Shown here: positions 7,881-16,734 of the stretch, in pieces
Numbering within the stretch: position 1 is the first letter of the stretch
Layout of the letters: each line of letters starts with the position of its first letter
Assembly (NCBI GenBank): GCA_017399945.1
Contig: JAFQAQ010000003.1
Span: 62,001 to 126,000 of the forward strand
Length of the DNA: 64,000 nucleotides
Direction: 5' to 3'
Origin: Clostridia bacterium
GTDB taxonomy: Bacteria; Bacillota; Clostridia; Christensenellales; Borkfalkiaceae
Notes under the pieces: model-generated
What the model was told of the DNA's origin: nothing
Seen by the model: only the letters and a program-made list of their open reading frames with translations
The model's database searches: none
Translations under genes and position numbers: made by a program

Positions 7881-9734
7881 ATGAACACTTATATAGAAGG
7901 ACAATTCGACGCCGTTGTAGTCGGTGCAGGTCACGCCGGTTGCGAATCGGCGCTAGCGCTTGCAAGGACGGGCAACAAAACGGCTATGCTAACTATGAAT
8001 TTAGACAGCATAGCCTTTATGGCGTGCAATCCTTCTATCGGTGGAACGGCAAAAGGTCAAATAGTACGTGAAATAGACGCTCTCGGTGGTCAAATGGCAA
8101 TAAACGCCGATAGCGCGTTACTTCAAATACGTATGCTTAATCGTGGTAAGGGCGCGGCAGTGCAATCGCTTCGTGGACAAGAAGACAAAAACCTTTACCA
8201 CACCCTAATGAAAAAGACCTTAGAAAACACCCCTAACCTATATATTATCCAAGGCGAAGCAGTGGAAATTTTGGTAGAGGACGGCAAGGTCGCGGGGGTA
8301 AAAACTGCTTTCGGTGGTATATTAAAAGCCAAAAGCGTGGTGCTAGCAACGGGCGTTTATCTCAACGGCGAAGTTATTGCGGGCGAGTGGAAACGTTCGG
8401 CAGGCCCAAGTGGATTTCAACCGGCAAACGAACTCACTAAAAACCTTATAGAACTTGGGTTTAACGTAAGAAGATTTAAGACGGGAACGCCTGCACGTAT
8501 AGACGGCAGAACTATCGATTATACTAAACTAGAAATTCAAGAGGGCGAAAAGGTATATCCTTTTTCGGTAATGACCGACGGCGTTCCACAAAAACAAACT
8601 CCTTGTTATTTAACCTATACCAACGAAAAAACACATCAAATTATAAGGGATAACCTACATCGTGCCCCACTATATTCGGGTATGATAAAAGGCACGGGAC
8701 CAAGATACTGCCCGTCTATTGAAGATAAAGTGGTGCGTTTTGCCGATAAAGAACGCCACCAACTCTTTTTAGAGCCAGAAGGCGCAGACACGCACGAAGT
8801 TTACGTGCAAGGTCTTTCAACTTCCCTTCCACACGACGTTCAAAAACAAATGTATCGTACGGTAAAAGGACTAGAAAATTGTGAAATTATGCGCTACGCA
8901 TACGCTATCGAATACGATTGTATCGATTCGCTTGATTTATACCCTACCTTAGAATTTAAAAAGATACAAAATCTTTATTCGGCAGGTCAAATAAACGGCA
9001 CGAGCGGTTATGAAGAAGCCGCCGCGCAAGGGCTTATTGCAGGTATCAACGCAAACCTTAAAATGAAAGGTGAAAAACCTTTAATATTGGGTAGAGACGA
9101 CGGGTATATTGGCGTGCTTATCGACGATTTAGTTATAAAAGGCACTAACGAGCCATATCGTATGATGACTTCTCGCGCTGAATATCGTATAGTTTTAAGG
9201 CAAGATAACCCTGACCTTAGACTTACCGAAAAGGCGTTGTACACCGGACTTATTACCGGCGAAAGATATCAAAAGTATTTACAAAGAAAAGAACAGTATC
9301 AATCGGCAACTGCCGTGATGGAACAAAAACTTAAACCTAGCGTTGTTAACGACCTTTTGTTAAAACACGGGTTTTCTCCCGCGATAACTTCGCTTACCCG
9401 TGCCGATTTAGTTAGACGTGGTATTTCTATTAAGGAGTTACAACAAGCGCTCGGTGGACTTGAAGATATCGACTATCAAATTTTGGACACGGTGGAAATA
9501 GACGCTAAATACCAAGGATATTTACAAAAAGGGTTAGAACAAATCGAAAAGGCAAAACGCCTTGAAGAAAAAGAACTCCCAGACGATATCGACTACGCTA
9601 GTATAACGGGGCTTAGGATAGAAGCAAGACAAAAACTTGATAAAATCCGTCCTAAAAACCTTGGTCAAGCAGGCAGAATATCCGGCGTGTCCCCAGCAGA
9701 TATCGCCGTTTTGATGGTTTATTTATCTAGATAA
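7881..9734 (+). CDS. mnmG: tRNA uridine-5-carboxymethylaminomethyl synthesis enzyme MnmG (GidA)
   Basis: The protein has 617 residues, the usual length. It has the FAD-binding motif VVVGAGHAGCESALALARTG near the N-terminus, MTSRAEYRIVLRQDNPDLRLT in the middle, and a C-terminal helical domain ending GRISGVSPADIAVLMVYL. With MnmE it modifies the wobble uridine of several tRNAs. I choose the ATG at 7881 (MNTYIEGQFDAVVVG) over the in-frame TTG at 7875, because the family starts with a few residues before the FAD motif. No Shine-Dalgarno is seen, and the gene abuts dnaA, suggesting translational coupling. No mnmE is in the window. Confidence 0.96.
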   Translation: MNTYIEGQFDAVVVGAGHAGCESALALARTGNKTAMLTMNLDSIAFMACNPSIGGTAKGQIVREIDALGGQMAINADSALLQIRMLNRGKGAAVQSLRGQEDKNLYHTLMKKTLENTPNLYIIQGEAVEILVEDGKVAGVKTAFGGILKAKSVVLATGVYLNGEVIAGEWKRSAGPSGFQPANELTKNLIELGFNVRRFKTGTPARIDGRTIDYTKLEIQEGEKVYPFSVMTDGVPQKQTPCYLTYTNEKTHQIIRDNLHRAPLYSGMIKGTGPRYCPSIEDKVVRFADKERHQLFLEPEGADTHEVYVQGLSTSLPHDVQKQMYRTVKGLENCEIMRYAYAIEYDCIDSLDLYPTLEFKKIQNLYSAGQINGTSGYEEAAAQGLIAGINANLKMKGEKPLILGRDDGYIGVLIDDLVIKGTNEPYRMMTSRAEYRIVLRQDNPDLRLTEKALYTGLITGERYQKYLQRKEQYQSATAVMEQKLKPSVVNDLLLKHGFSPAITSLTRADLVRRGISIKELQQALGGLEDIDYQILDTVEIDAKYQGYLQKGLEQIEKAKRLEEKELPDDIDYASITGLRIEARQKLDKIRPKNLGQAGRISGVSPADIAVLMVYLSR

Positions 9735-9765
9735 CGTAAACATTAAATATAAAAGTATAATAAAA

Positions 9766-9795
9766 GCGCCTTGCAAGGTTTAGCCTTGCGAGGCG
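9766..9795. terminator. Bidirectional terminator between mnmG and rnpB
   Basis: A long GC-rich hairpin (GCGCCTTGCAAGG at 9766-9778 pairing with CCTTGCGAGGCGC at 9783-9795) has a T-rich tract on the plus side (TATCTTTTT) and on the minus side (TTTTATTATAC). It can end both mnmG and the convergent RNase P RNA. Confidence 0.85.
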
Positions 9796-9806
9796 CGTAT
9801 CTTTTT

Positions 9807-10157
9807 AAGACGGTCTATAAGCCGGGTTCTGTCTAGTGCGATCATCTATCTAGACGCAAAGTTCCCAATGCGTTCGAGCGATATTTTATTAAGTCCTTAA
9901 AGTGGAACTCCTTATATAAAGGACTTGTCAATCTTGCTTTGGGTGGGGTTTACATTGCCTCCCACGTTACCGTGCGAGCGGTGAGCTCTTACCTCGCCTT
10001 TTCAACCTTACCAATAAATTGGCGGTAATTTTCTGTTGCACTTTCCTTAAAGTCACCTTCACCGGGATTTCTCCGGCACCCTGTTCCTATAAAGCCCGGA
10101 CTTTCCTCACGGGCAGTTTCTCTCTGCCCCCGCGACCGCACAACCGACTTAAAAAGT
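9807..10157 (-). ncRNA. rnpB: RNase P RNA (bacterial)
   Basis: On the minus strand the RNA begins near AAGTCGGTTGTGCGGTCGCG and contains the universal P4-region block GAGGAAAGTCCGGGCT (near 10090-10110). It continues with CAACAGAAAATTACCGCC and ends with the conserved ACAGAACCCGGCTTATAGAC block near 9815-9833. The 5' and 3' ends pair to form P1. The length of about 345 nt fits. It is the catalytic subunit that cleaves pre-tRNA leaders; its protein partner is rnpA at 1.9 kb. The exact 5' end is uncertain by several nt. The family subtype (A or B) was not determined. Confidence 0.95.
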
Positions 10158-10163
10158 AAGGTA

Positions 10164-10192
10164 ATTTTAACCCTTTTTATAAGTTTTGTCAA
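10164..10192 (-). promoter_or_regulatory. Promoter of rnpB
   Basis: On the minus strand TTGACA (10187-10192) and TAAAAT (10164-10169) are 17 nt apart, placing the start about 7 nt before the conserved 5' end of the RNA. Confidence 0.8.
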
Positions 10193-10204
10193 GGAAAAAT
10201 AAAA

Positions 10205-10239
10205 AAGACGTAAATATACCGTTGGTAAATTTGCGTCTT
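10205..10239 (-). terminator. Terminator downstream of the amino acid kinase operon
   Basis: An imperfect hairpin (AAGACGTAAATATACC against GGTAAATTTGCGTCTT) is flanked by A and T runs on both sides. It would end the minus-strand kinase/small-ORF transcript. The 10158-10266 spacer otherwise holds the rnpB promoter only. Confidence 0.7.
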
Positions 10240-10266
10240 TTTAGTTTAAGGTGTGCAGTTAATCTT

Positions 10267-10444
10267 TTATAAATCGTCTGCATCCTGAACCGGTTTTTCG
10301 TATTTATCATAAATATCCACACCGGTATAGCTACCGTTTACGTCAAAACAGCTTGACTGATTACTTACAGTTTTTACAGGCTTTTTGCTTTGATGCGGTA
10401 GTAGTCTTTTTGTTTGCTGACTTTTTACTTTTAGTATCCTTCAT
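10267..10444 (-). CDS. Small ORF, complete only with a change of reading frame
   Basis: An ATG at 10442-10444, preceded by a strong AAGGGGG ribosome site, opens a 27-codon ORF (MKDTKSKKSANKKTTTASKQ, then KACKNCK, stop at 10361-10363). The other frame continues with a protein-like sequence, SSCFDVNGSYTGVDIYDKYE then KPVQDADDL, to a stop at 10267-10269. The NGSYTG and PVQDADDL blocks look like those I recall from short Clostridial hypothetical proteins. Joining the frames near the A-run at about 10382-10387 would give a protein of about 58 residues. The cause may be a sequencing error, a mutation or programmed frameshifting. The function is unknown. It follows the kinase gene. Confidence 0.5.
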
Positions 10445-10504
10445 AACTTCCCCCTTGGTAGTATTATGTGTAGGGAAAAAAGTTATATACACGATTTATA
10501 AAAA

Positions 10505-11329
10505 TTATTTTACGCCGATACGGGTTGCCCTTGCCTTACCGGACAAAATATCTTTTAAGGTATGTTTAGCAGAAGCGATAATAACGGTAGTGCCTTGTTT
10601 TACTGCGTCCTTAACGTATTCTAACTTTGCTTTTGCGCCGTTAGCGCCTGCCCTAGACGCGCCGTTGCAGTAGTTTTCGCACTCGTTAATATTTTCAAGC
10701 ACTTCGTAAACGTCCTTACCACTAATACTTTCAATTAAAGTGTCGGGGTTTTTGCTGTCTTTATAAATACCTTCGGTACTAGTTAAAATAAGCAAGGTCT
10801 TTGCCTTAACTAAACAAGCTATTTGCGAAGCAGTTTCATCGTTATCCACGCACTCAACCACCTTTGCGTTTTTGGTTTTTAGCGATTGTATCTCAAATCT
10901 TCTGCTTTCTTCGGTGCTTATAGCGTCGTTATAGTTAATAATAGGTATAGCGTTTTGCTGTTTACAACGAACGAGCATTTGTTTTAAGTGTTCGCGTTTT
11001 TGTGGGTCGTTAAAATGTTGGTGTTCAACCAAAACTTGACGGATAGAATACTTGGAATCTACGTATTGACGATAGGTTGCCATCAAAATAGATTGACCTT
11101 GCGCCGAATAATCGGTTTTAACGTCTTCGGGATCTCCTTTAAGTTCCTTGCCCGTTCTTTTAACGTAGTCTAGCCTACCCGTTTCGGTAGCGCCACTAGT
11201 AACCCAAACGTATCCGGGGCGAAGCTCGGAAGAGAGTTTTGCAATCAAAGTATAGTCCAAGATATTGCGCTCCTTATCAATAAGCGCCATCGAGCCGATT
11301 TTTCCAACTAATTCGGTATCGAATTTCAT
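10505..11329 (-). CDS. Amino acid kinase family protein, glutamate 5-kinase-like
   Basis: A 274-residue single-domain amino acid kinase. Family motifs are VWVTSGATETGR (phosphate-binding glycine loop), IPIINYNDA, VDNDETASQIACLVKAK, LLILTSTEGIYKD, and a C-terminal GANGAKAKLEYVKDAVKQGT block in the place of the substrate/ATP lid. The overall order resembles ProB (glutamate 5-kinase, proline synthesis), but the C-terminal PUA domain is absent and proA and proC are not nearby, so the substrate is unsure. It has an AAGGAG site, starts 18 nt after the dipeptidase stop and is followed by a small ORF, so the three probably form an operon. Confidence 0.7.
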   Translation of the reverse strand: MKFDTELVGKIGSMALIDKERNILDYTLIAKLSSELRPGYVWVTSGATETGRLDYVKRTGKELKGDPEDVKTDYSAQGQSILMATYRQYVDSKYSIRQVLVEHQHFNDPQKREHLKQMLVRCKQQNAIPIINYNDAISTEESRRFEIQSLKTKNAKVVECVDNDETASQIACLVKAKTLLILTSTEGIYKDSKNPDTLIESISGKDVYEVLENINECENYCNGASRAGANGAKAKLEYVKDAVKQGTTVIIASAKHTLKDILSGKARATRIGVK

Positions 11330-11347
11330 ACGTAATCTCCTTAAAAC

Positions 11348-12622
11348 CTATTTTATAAGATTTATAAACGCGTTTTTATAAATTTGGTAACATTTATTAA
11401 TATTTTCTATACTAACGTGTTCGTTAGGTTGGTGGGCAACTTCGCTATCTTGTGGAAACCCTGCGCCGAACGCGCAACCATACTTAAACGCGCGCGCAAA
11501 AGTAGAACCACCCATACTAACCGGTTTTGCGTCGCTTTCGCCCGTAACTTTTTTATAAGCGTCCATAAGCGCGCTGACGAACCAACCGTCCTTTGCCGTG
11601 TGCATAGGGGGGTGTTTTAGGTCGGTGGTATAATCAACGGCAAATAAATCAAACTTTTGGGTTATATCCGTTTGGGTAAAAGGATATGGCACTCTCACGT
11701 CGCAAACAAGTTCAACTCCAAGCCTACTAGTTTTAATAACGTTAGGCGAAATGGTAACACAGCCTTGCTCGCTAACTAGTTTGGTTATATTATATTTATC
11801 GTAAAAAAGCCCGTCTAAAACCTTTTTAACTTTTTCCCCTTTATAAAGCAAATACTCAAAAAGAGGTTTTAACGCGTTTTTGCCCTTTTCGGGAGTAGAG
11901 CCGTGCGCCGTAATTCCGTACGATACGATTTTTCCATTTTCAAAAGAAAGTCCAAACTCGTCAAGTTCTTGTTTTGTGGGGATAAAGGTGGGGACTGTAA
12001 AAGCATAATCACAAACGGCGTTTATTGCGTTTCCACCTTGAATTTCGCTAAAAAGTTTTAATTTAGGCAAAAAGAAAGTGGTTGGCATAACGCCCTTTTC
12101 GGCGTAGCTTACGGGGAAATCTCCGTCGGGCGAAAAGCCGTATTCTGGGAAACTGCCTATTTTTTGGTAATATTCAATATCGCCCCAACCCGTTTCTTCG
12201 TTAGTGCCGGCAAAAAGCCTTATGGTTTTGTTGAATTTATATCCGCTATCAACCAACTCTTTTAGCGCGTAAAGACAAATTAAAAGCGGGCCTTTGTCGT
12301 CGCTAACTCCCCTTCCGTAAACGATTTGGTCTTTTACGGTAAGGTCAAAGGGTGGATAGTCCCAATTTTTTATATCCCCTTCGGGAACGACGTCTAAGTG
12401 ACCGATAACCCCTACTTGCTCTCCGTTTCCAACGGTAATCTCAGCAATATAACCTTGGTGGTTAACGGGGGTAAAACCAAGTTCGGTGGCAATAGCACAA
12501 AATTCAGACAAGGCAAGCGCCACCCCTTCGCCAAAAGGTGAGGTTTTTGTAGGCGAGGACTCGGCGCTGTTTATTTTAACCAAACGTTTAAGGTCTAACA
12601 AGAACTTGTCTAAATTAAGCAT
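11348..12622 (-). CDS. M20-family metallopeptidase, PepV-like dipeptidase
   Basis: This 424-residue protein has the M20 metal-site motifs: GHLDVVPEG (His75, Asp77), GRGVSDDKGP (Asp108 or 109), NEETG (Glu142-Glu143) and a final His near the C-terminus (AHQPNEHVSI). The W-DYPPF stretch after the first His is typical of the PepV/Sapep Mn/Zn-dependent dipeptidases. They hydrolyse dipeptides in the cytoplasm. It heads the minus-strand set that includes the amino acid kinase, which might link peptide use and amino acid metabolism. A TATAAT box lies about 26 nt upstream of the ATG; no Shine-Dalgarno is clear. Confidence 0.85.
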   Translation of the reverse strand: MLNLDKFLLDLKRLVKINSAESSPTKTSPFGEGVALALSEFCAIATELGFTPVNHQGYIAEITVGNGEQVGVIGHLDVVPEGDIKNWDYPPFDLTVKDQIVYGRGVSDDKGPLLICLYALKELVDSGYKFNKTIRLFAGTNEETGWGDIEYYQKIGSFPEYGFSPDGDFPVSYAEKGVMPTTFFLPKLKLFSEIQGGNAINAVCDYAFTVPTFIPTKQELDEFGLSFENGKIVSYGITAHGSTPEKGKNALKPLFEYLLYKGEKVKKVLDGLFYDKYNITKLVSEQGCVTISPNVIKTSRLGVELVCDVRVPYPFTQTDITQKFDLFAVDYTTDLKHPPMHTAKDGWFVSALMDAYKKVTGESDAKPVSMGGSTFARAFKYGCAFGAGFPQDSEVAHQPNEHVSIENINKCYQIYKNAFINLIK

Positions 12623-12748
12623 AGTTTACCAATAAAAAGTTTTTATTTATTATATACCAAAAGCCTTTGTTTGTCTAGTGTATTGTACGATTGCACTTTA
12701 TGGAAAAAAATTGTTTTCTTTTGCAAAAAAATATGTTACAATACTATT

Positions 12749-13579
12749 ATGAAAGAGATTGACAATTTACACTCAGGGCATCGCCAACGCTTGCGGGACA
12801 AGTTTTTGTCTTCGCCCGAAATTATGAGCGAGCACGAGTTGTTAGAAATAATATTGTTCGACCTTCTTCCAAGAAAGAACACCAACGAACTAGCCCACAA
12901 ACTTTTAAGGGTTTTTGGAAGCATAGAAGGTGTTATGTTTGCAAAAGCAGAACAACTTATGCAAGTGGACGGGATTGGCAAGAACATAGCTACGAAGCTA
13001 GTTACTATGGGTGTTTGGATAAACACGCTAACCGAAAACCGTTGGAAAAAGGTTTTAGATAACGCTTCTTTTTCCTTTCCGCTAGTTCGCGAAAGAATCG
13101 TAAAGGAACTTACCGATCGTCCTACCGAGAACATGCTTGCTTATATGTTCGACGAAAACGATAATCAAGTTGGTATAATAAAGTTTTCCGAAGGAACGGA
13201 AACCAATATCAAAATAGATTACAAGGCGCTAATCAACGGTTTTATTAAAGGTAAAGTAAGTGGAATTATCGTTGCCCATAACCATCCGAGTGGGTATACG
13301 AAACCTAGCGAAGAAGACGACGCTGCTACTAGAAGGCTTCTTGCCATACTAGCCTTACACGGTGTAGAGTTTATCGACCACGTTATAGTGGGCAAAAACC
13401 AAGCGTTTAGTTATTTTCTTTCGGGAAGACTGCAAAGAATACGCGATAGGTCGGATTTAGTTACCGCGTTAACTTCAACCGACGATATCGGTGATTTAGA
13501 CAACTACGATCCAAGTGAATATTTGCGTTTTAAGAACGCGCCTTATAGAGACAAGTCAAAAAAAGGAGTAAAAAAATGA
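12749..13579 (+). CDS. radC: RadC family JAB1/MPN-domain protein
   Basis: The protein has 276 residues from the ATG at 12749. It shows the N-terminal HSGHRQRLRDKFLSS block, a helix-hairpin-helix region (DGIGKNIATKL) and a C-terminal JAMM metalloprotease-like motif HNHPSG followed by the conserved Asp (about residues 177-190), then GVEFIDHVIVG. RadC proteins were named for DNA repair but their biochemical role is unsettled. An in-frame TTG 78 nt upstream is unlikely because the family starts near HSGHR. A TACAAT -10 box (12737-12742) lies 6 nt before this ATG and there is no Shine-Dalgarno, so the mRNA may be leaderless. It overlaps gltX by 4 nt. Confidence 0.9.
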   Translation: MKEIDNLHSGHRQRLRDKFLSSPEIMSEHELLEIILFDLLPRKNTNELAHKLLRVFGSIEGVMFAKAEQLMQVDGIGKNIATKLVTMGVWINTLTENRWKKVLDNASFSFPLVRERIVKELTDRPTENMLAYMFDENDNQVGIIKFSEGTETNIKIDYKALINGFIKGKVSGIIVAHNHPSGYTKPSEEDDAATRRLLAILALHGVEFIDHVIVGKNQAFSYFLSGRLQRIRDRSDLVTALTSTDDIGDLDNYDPSEYLRFKNAPYRDKSKKGVKK

Positions 13580-15012
13580 ACAAGGTAAGAACACGTTTCG
13601 CACCAAGCCCCACGGGTTATTTGCATATAGGTGGGTTGAGAACGGCACTTTACGGGTTTTTGTATTCTAAAAAACACGGTGGCGATTTCGTTTTAAGAAT
13701 AGAAGATACCGACACGGCACGTTACGTTGACGGCTCGGTAGAAATTATTTATTCCACCATGCGTGACAGTAAAATTATGTACGACGAAGGTCCGGACGTT
13801 GGTGGCGATTACGGTCCTTATATTCAAAGCGAAAGAAAGAATATATATAAAGAATACGCCGAAAAACTGGTTGAACTAGGTGGCGCTTATTATTGTTTTT
13901 GTTCGCCCGAACGCATTGCATCACTTAAAGACGAAGAAGGTAACGTTCGTTACGACAAGCATTGTTTAAGTTTATCAAAAGAAGAAATTGCTCGCCGTAT
14001 TGCTAGTGGAGAGCCTTACGTAATCCGTCAAAACGTTCCAAAAGAAGGCGCGGGCACTTATAACGACCTTGTTTACGGGGAAATCAAAGTTGATTATAAA
14101 GATATCGAAGACGGTATTTTACTTAAAAGCGACGGAATGCCCACTTATAACTTCGCTAACGTTATAGACGATCATTTGATGGGTATTACCCACGTTATTC
14201 GTGGTACCGAATACCTTTCTTCTACCCCTAAATATAATTTAATGTACGACGCGTTTGGTTGGGAACGCCCTGAATATATTCACCTTCCCCCTATTATGAA
14301 AGACGCGCAACACAAACTTTCTAAACGTAACGGCGACGCTAGTTACGAAGATTTCGTTAAAAAAGGATACGTTAAGGAAGCTATCGTAAACTATATCGCC
14401 CTTCTCGGCTGGAACCCAAAAACCAACCAAGAAAAGATGAGTTTAGATGAACTTATCCAAAACTTCTCGCTTGAAGGCATAGGTAAATCTCCTGCTATTT
14501 TCGACGACGTTAAGTGCAGATGGTTGTCCGGCGAATATATTAAAGAAATGTCGTTTGAAGAATTTAAGCAAAACGCATTGCCTTTCTTAAAAGAAAGTAA
14601 AGCATACGGTAAATACGATGAAGACAAGCTTTTATCGTTGGTTAAAGGCAGAATACAAATTTATAGCGAAATTGCTGAAAAGATAGACTTTTTAGAAGAG
14701 TTCGGCGAGTTTGACCTTTCTCTTTTTGAAAACCAAAAACAAAAAGCAAGCGTTGAACTTGCAAAAGAGATTCTTCCTAAAATAAAACAAGCGTTACTTT
14801 TAGTAGAAGATTGGTCTAACGCCAACTTATTCGACGTGTTAGTAAAACTTTCCGAAAGTTTAACCGTTAAAAAACAAGCAGTTTTATGGATAGCGAGAAT
14901 TGCTATCACTGCAAAACAAGCAACTGCTGGTGGCGCTACCGAAATTGCCGAACTTTTAGGTAAGGAAGAAACTATCAAAAGACTTGATTTTGCAATTAAT
15001 CTTATCGGCTAA
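13576..15012 (+). CDS. gltX: Glutamate--tRNA ligase
   Basis: This 478-residue class I aminoacyl-tRNA synthetase has the HIGH-type motif in APSPTGYLHIGGLRTALYG (His17-Gly20), the GluRS RIEDTDTARY block, and the KMSKS-type loop HKLSKRNGD near residue 245. The C-terminal half is the helical anticodon-binding domain. It charges tRNA-Glu (a tRNA-Glu gene is at 32.55 kb here). It starts inside the radC stop (ATGA overlap) with AAAGGAG before it. Specificity for Glu rather than non-discriminating Glu/Gln charging cannot be decided by eye. Confidence 0.95.
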   Translation: MNKVRTRFAPSPTGYLHIGGLRTALYGFLYSKKHGGDFVLRIEDTDTARYVDGSVEIIYSTMRDSKIMYDEGPDVGGDYGPYIQSERKNIYKEYAEKLVELGGAYYCFCSPERIASLKDEEGNVRYDKHCLSLSKEEIARRIASGEPYVIRQNVPKEGAGTYNDLVYGEIKVDYKDIEDGILLKSDGMPTYNFANVIDDHLMGITHVIRGTEYLSSTPKYNLMYDAFGWERPEYIHLPPIMKDAQHKLSKRNGDASYEDFVKKGYVKEAIVNYIALLGWNPKTNQEKMSLDELIQNFSLEGIGKSPAIFDDVKCRWLSGEYIKEMSFEEFKQNALPFLKESKAYGKYDEDKLLSLVKGRIQIYSEIAEKIDFLEEFGEFDLSLFENQKQKASVELAKEILPKIKQALLLVEDWSNANLFDVLVKLSESLTVKKQAVLWIARIAITAKQATAGGATEIAELLGKEETIKRLDFAINLIG

Positions 15013-15039
15013 AAGTTTTTAAGATTACCAAGGAAAAAG

Positions 15040-16167
15040 ATGATGAGCGTGCAAATAAAAGAAGTTGTAAACAAAAAACAACTTAAAACATGGGTGCAGT
15101 TTCCCAACAAAATGTATAAAGATAACCCTAATTTCGTTCCCTTTTTAAGCATGGACGAAATGGATACCTTTAATCCAAAGAAAAACCCCGCATACGAGTT
15201 TTGCGAAACTAGACTTTTTCTTGCGTATAAAGAAGGCAAGGTCGTTGGAAGAATAGGTGGGCTTATAAACCACGCCTACAACAAAAAATGGAACAAAAAC
15301 GCAATTAGATATACTCGTTTTGATTTTATCGACGATTTTGAAGTTTCTTCCGCGTTATTTAACGCCGTTGTTTGTTGGGGAAAAGAACGTGGATATACCG
15401 AGATTATGGGACCGATTGGTTTTACCGATATGGACCACGAAGGTATGCTCGTTGAAGGGTTTGACCAATTTAATATGTCCATAACCTTTTATAACCACCC
15501 TTATTATATCGACCACATGGATAAATTGGGGCTTAGAAAGGATATCGATTGGGTGGAATATTTACTCACCGTTCCAGAAAAACCAGACGAGCGTATGAGT
15601 AGGATATCAGAGCACGTTCTAAAAAAGAACGGGTTGACCTACGTTACTTATAAAGACAGAAAATCGTTAAGGGCGGACGTAAAGGAAGCGTTCGAGTTAG
15701 TAGACGTTTGTTTTTCGGTGCTTTACGGAACCGTACCACTTACCCCCAAGGTAATCGATAAAGTTGCCGACGATTACGTTCCTATAATAAATTTGGATTA
15801 CGTTTGTTCTATAAAAGACCGTGAGGGAAAGATAATCGGGTTTGGCGCGCTTTGTCCTTCAATGGCAAAAGCCTTAAAGAAATCTAACGGAAAGTTATTC
15901 CCCTTTGGTATGTTTCGCGTGCTAAAAGCCTTAAACGGTAAAAACGACGTGCTAGAAATGTATTTCGTTGCAGTTGCGCCCGAATACCAAAAACTTGGTA
16001 TTCCCGCCATTTTGATTAACGGATTACTTGCAAAATGTATAGAAAACGGCGTAAAATACTGCGAAACCGGACCTGAACTAGAAACCAATGCAGACGTTCA
16101 AAGCATGTGGAAAACTTTTGAAAGCAAACAACACAAACGTCGTCGTTGCTTTATAAAGGAGATTTAG
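15040..16167 (+). CDS. Acetyltransferase-like (GNAT fold) protein of unknown substrate
   Basis: A 375-residue cytoplasmic protein. It has a GNAT-like core: FLAYKEGKVVGRIGGLINHAYN in the first half, and MYFVAVAPEYQKLGIPAILI near residue 310, resembling the acetyl-CoA-binding A motif (Q-x-x-G-x-A/G). The MGPIGFTDMDHEGMLVEGF block is typical of a conserved family often labelled N-acetyltransferase in anaerobes. Function is unknown. A start at 15043 (second ATG of the pair) is equally possible; AAGGAAA precedes both. It follows gltX after 27 nt and its stop overlaps the region before the GtrA-like gene, so an operon is likely. Confidence 0.65.
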   Translation: MMSVQIKEVVNKKQLKTWVQFPNKMYKDNPNFVPFLSMDEMDTFNPKKNPAYEFCETRLFLAYKEGKVVGRIGGLINHAYNKKWNKNAIRYTRFDFIDDFEVSSALFNAVVCWGKERGYTEIMGPIGFTDMDHEGMLVEGFDQFNMSITFYNHPYYIDHMDKLGLRKDIDWVEYLLTVPEKPDERMSRISEHVLKKNGLTYVTYKDRKSLRADVKEAFELVDVCFSVLYGTVPLTPKVIDKVADDYVPIINLDYVCSIKDREGKIIGFGALCPSMAKALKKSNGKLFPFGMFRVLKALNGKNDVLEMYFVAVAPEYQKLGIPAILINGLLAKCIENGVKYCETGPELETNADVQSMWKTFESKQHKRRRCFIKEI

Positions 16168-16169
16168 GT

Positions 16170-16625
16170 ATGGCAAACAAAGAGTTTATAAGAACTGTTA
16201 AGTTTACCCTTTTTTCCATTAGCGCAGGCATTATACAAATTGGTCTTTTCACGTTAATGGAAGAAGTGTTCAAGATAGATAATTATTGGATTTGTTATTT
16301 AACTAGTTTAATTGCATCTGTCTTGTGGAACTTTACAATAAACAAAAAAGTGACTTTCAGGTCGGCAAGCAACGTTACCGTTGCGATGACGTTGGTTTTA
16401 TGTTTTTATTTGGTGTTTACCCCCGTTTCCACCGTGCTCGGTAACCTTGCAGAGATAAACGGTGTTAATGAATACGTTGTTCTTGCAATAACCATGATAG
16501 CCAACTTCGTGCTAGAATATTTGTATACGAGATATTTCGTATATAAAAACTCTTGCGACACGGCGGTGGATAAAACCAAGCAAGACGTTATCAAAGACGG
16601 ACAAAAAGAAAATAATAATATATAA
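16170..16625 (+). CDS. GtrA-like integral membrane protein
   Basis: A 151-residue protein with four predicted membrane spans. The pattern FTLFSISAGIIQIGLFTLM, YWICYLTSLIASVLWNFTIN (with NFTINKKVTF) and a C-terminal NFVLEYLYTRYFVY is the GtrA/DPMS-like signature, in which the fourth span ends in an aromatic-Arg-Phe-Val motif. Such proteins are thought to flip or transfer polyprenyl-linked sugars. I choose the ATG at 16170 with AAGGAG 8 nt upstream rather than an in-frame TTG at 16146. The ATG is 3 nt after the preceding stop. A soluble acidic/basic tail follows the last span. Confidence 0.8.
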   Translation: MANKEFIRTVKFTLFSISAGIIQIGLFTLMEEVFKIDNYWICYLTSLIASVLWNFTINKKVTFRSASNVTVAMTLVLCFYLVFTPVSTVLGNLAEINGVNEYVVLAITMIANFVLEYLYTRYFVYKNSCDTAVDKTKQDVIKDGQKENNNI

Positions 16626-16637
16626 TTAAAGTATAAA

Positions 16638-16666
16638 CTCGCCCCTAAAAATCGGGCGAGTTTTTT
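16638..16666 (+). terminator. Terminator after the GtrA-like gene
   Basis: CTCGCCC (16638-16644) pairs with GGGCGAG (16654-16660), followed by TTTTTT. Confidence 0.85.
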
Positions 16667-16734
16667 ATTGGCAAAAAAGTATTTTTTTATAAGGGTTTGT
16701 ATGACGGGCAATATAAAGGGCTATACGCGTCCAC

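Noticed and set aside
9989-10192. A 67-codon frame on the minus strand
   Set aside because: It lies inside the RNase P RNA gene and its promoter.
10505-11329. Firm call as proB (glutamate 5-kinase)
   Set aside because: No PUA domain and no proA or proC nearby, so only amino acid kinase family is supported.
12671-12748. N-terminal extension of radC from an upstream TTG
   Set aside because: The family begins close to HSGHRQRLR, and the extension overlaps the predicted -10 box.
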